Source of the DNA: Oscillospiraceae bacterium
GTDB taxonomy: Bacteria; Bacillota; Clostridia; Oscillospirales; Ruminococcaceae
Direction of reading: 5' to 3'
DNA length: 6,533 nt
Assembly: GCA_017396055.1 (NCBI GenBank)
Contig: JAFQND010000229.1
Location: forward strand, 1-6,533
Part shown: in pieces, positions 6,286 to 6,533 of the stretch
Position numbering within the stretch: the first letter of the stretch is position 1
Layout: each line of letters starts with the position of its first letter
Notes under the pieces: generated by a model
Database searches by the model: none
What the model was told of the DNA's origin: nothing
Seen by the model: the letters and a program-made list of their open reading frames with translations, nothing else
Program-made: the position numbers and the translations under genes

Positions 6286-6533
6286 TTAGCCTTTTACACC
6301 GGTAAGCTGTACACCTTCGATGATCTGCTTCTGGAAGATCAGGAAGATGATAATAATGGGTACGGTCGCCACCGTGGCGCCTGTCATGATCAGTTCCCAC
6401 TGACTGGCGTTTTCAGCGGAGAACTGTGCCAGCGCAAGGGGGATGGTGTATTTTTCTTTGCTGTCCAGCGCGATGACCGGCCAGAGGAACGAGTTCCAGT
6501 TGCCAAGGAAGGTGAAGATGCCCAGCGCGCTCA
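6286..6533 (-). CDS. CUT1 ABC-transporter permease, MalG type (C-terminal end, partial)
   Basis: The last 81 residues of a membrane permease are present; the rest is beyond the window edge. The fragment begins in the transmembrane helix that follows the EAA loop (ALGIFTFLGNWNSFLWPVIA), continues with KEKYTIPLALAQF, and ends in a final hydrophobic helix (TVATVPIIIIFLIFQKQIIE) followed by GVQLTGVKG, the usual end of MalG/UgpE-type permeases. This subunit forms half of the channel of a sugar importer and contacts the ATPase through the EAA loop, which lies outside the window. The binding protein of the same operon (338-1651) is its likely partner. A second permease gene is expected just upstream. 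The ATPase is often encoded elsewhere in CUT1 systems. Confidence 0.92.
   Translation of the reverse strand, partial: SALGIFTFLGNWNSFLWPVIALDSKEKYTIPLALAQFSAENASQWELIMTGATVATVPIIIIFLIFQKQIIEGVQLTGVKG

Noticed and set aside
5133..6305. Plus-strand open frame of about 390 codons antisense to the amidohydrolase and regulator
   Set aside because: It mirrors well-supported minus-strand genes with full family motifs, has no recognisable motif itself, and reads as a codon-bias shadow.
1..6533. tRNA, rRNA, riboswitch, CRISPR array, insertion sequence or attachment site
   Set aside because: No cloverleaf, repeat-spacer pattern, transposase motif or long terminal repeats were seen; coding sequence fills nearly the whole window.

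Overview
The window is a densely packed stretch of one strand. All seven recognisable genes are on the minus strand, transcription runs from high to low coordinates, and the six intact junctions between neighbours span 15 to 95 bases. The purine-rich ribosome binding sites, a lipoprotein-type CUT1 sugar-binding protein with a KPAE-rich linker, ROK proteins and moderate GC content point to a Gram-positive Firmicute, most likely an anaerobic Clostridia-type (for example gut Oscillospirales-like) bacterium. That placement is inference from style; no rRNA or other marker gene is present.

In transcription order the layout is: (1) the C-terminal end of a MalG-type ABC sugar permease (6286-6533, cut by the window edge); (2) an amidohydrolase-2 family metal-dependent hydrolase or decarboxylase (5298-6254); (3) a ROK-family transcriptional regulator with an N-terminal winged helix (4146-5282); (4) a fumarase/argininosuccinate-lyase superfamily enzyme (2612-4120); (5) a ROK-family sugar kinase (1688-2596); (6) the CUT1 extracellular solute-binding lipoprotein (338-1651); (7) after a strong intrinsic terminator (268-299), the start of a gene whose first ~33 residues resemble glucosamine-6-phosphate deaminase (NagB) but whose continuation does not (1-242, cut by the window edge). 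There is no gene-free stretch over 100 bases and no credible plus-strand gene.

Read together this is a catabolic island for an imported small molecule. The binding protein and permease(s) bring it in, the lyase, amidohydrolase and ROK kinase process it, and the ROK regulator probably senses it or a product. The unusual element is the ArgH-like lyase. It keeps the catalytic signature of the superfamily, but the segment that binds the arginine half of argininosuccinate in true ArgH is not conserved, and its neighbours are sugar-catabolic, not arginine-biosynthetic. A plausible but unproven reading is that the operon uses a sugar or amino sugar bearing a succinyl or aspartyl-type group that the lyase removes as fumarate. 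The ROK kinase and ROK regulator share a rare variant of the ROK core (GH changed to GY, with the zinc-binding cysteines missing), which suggests they recognise the same or related ligands.
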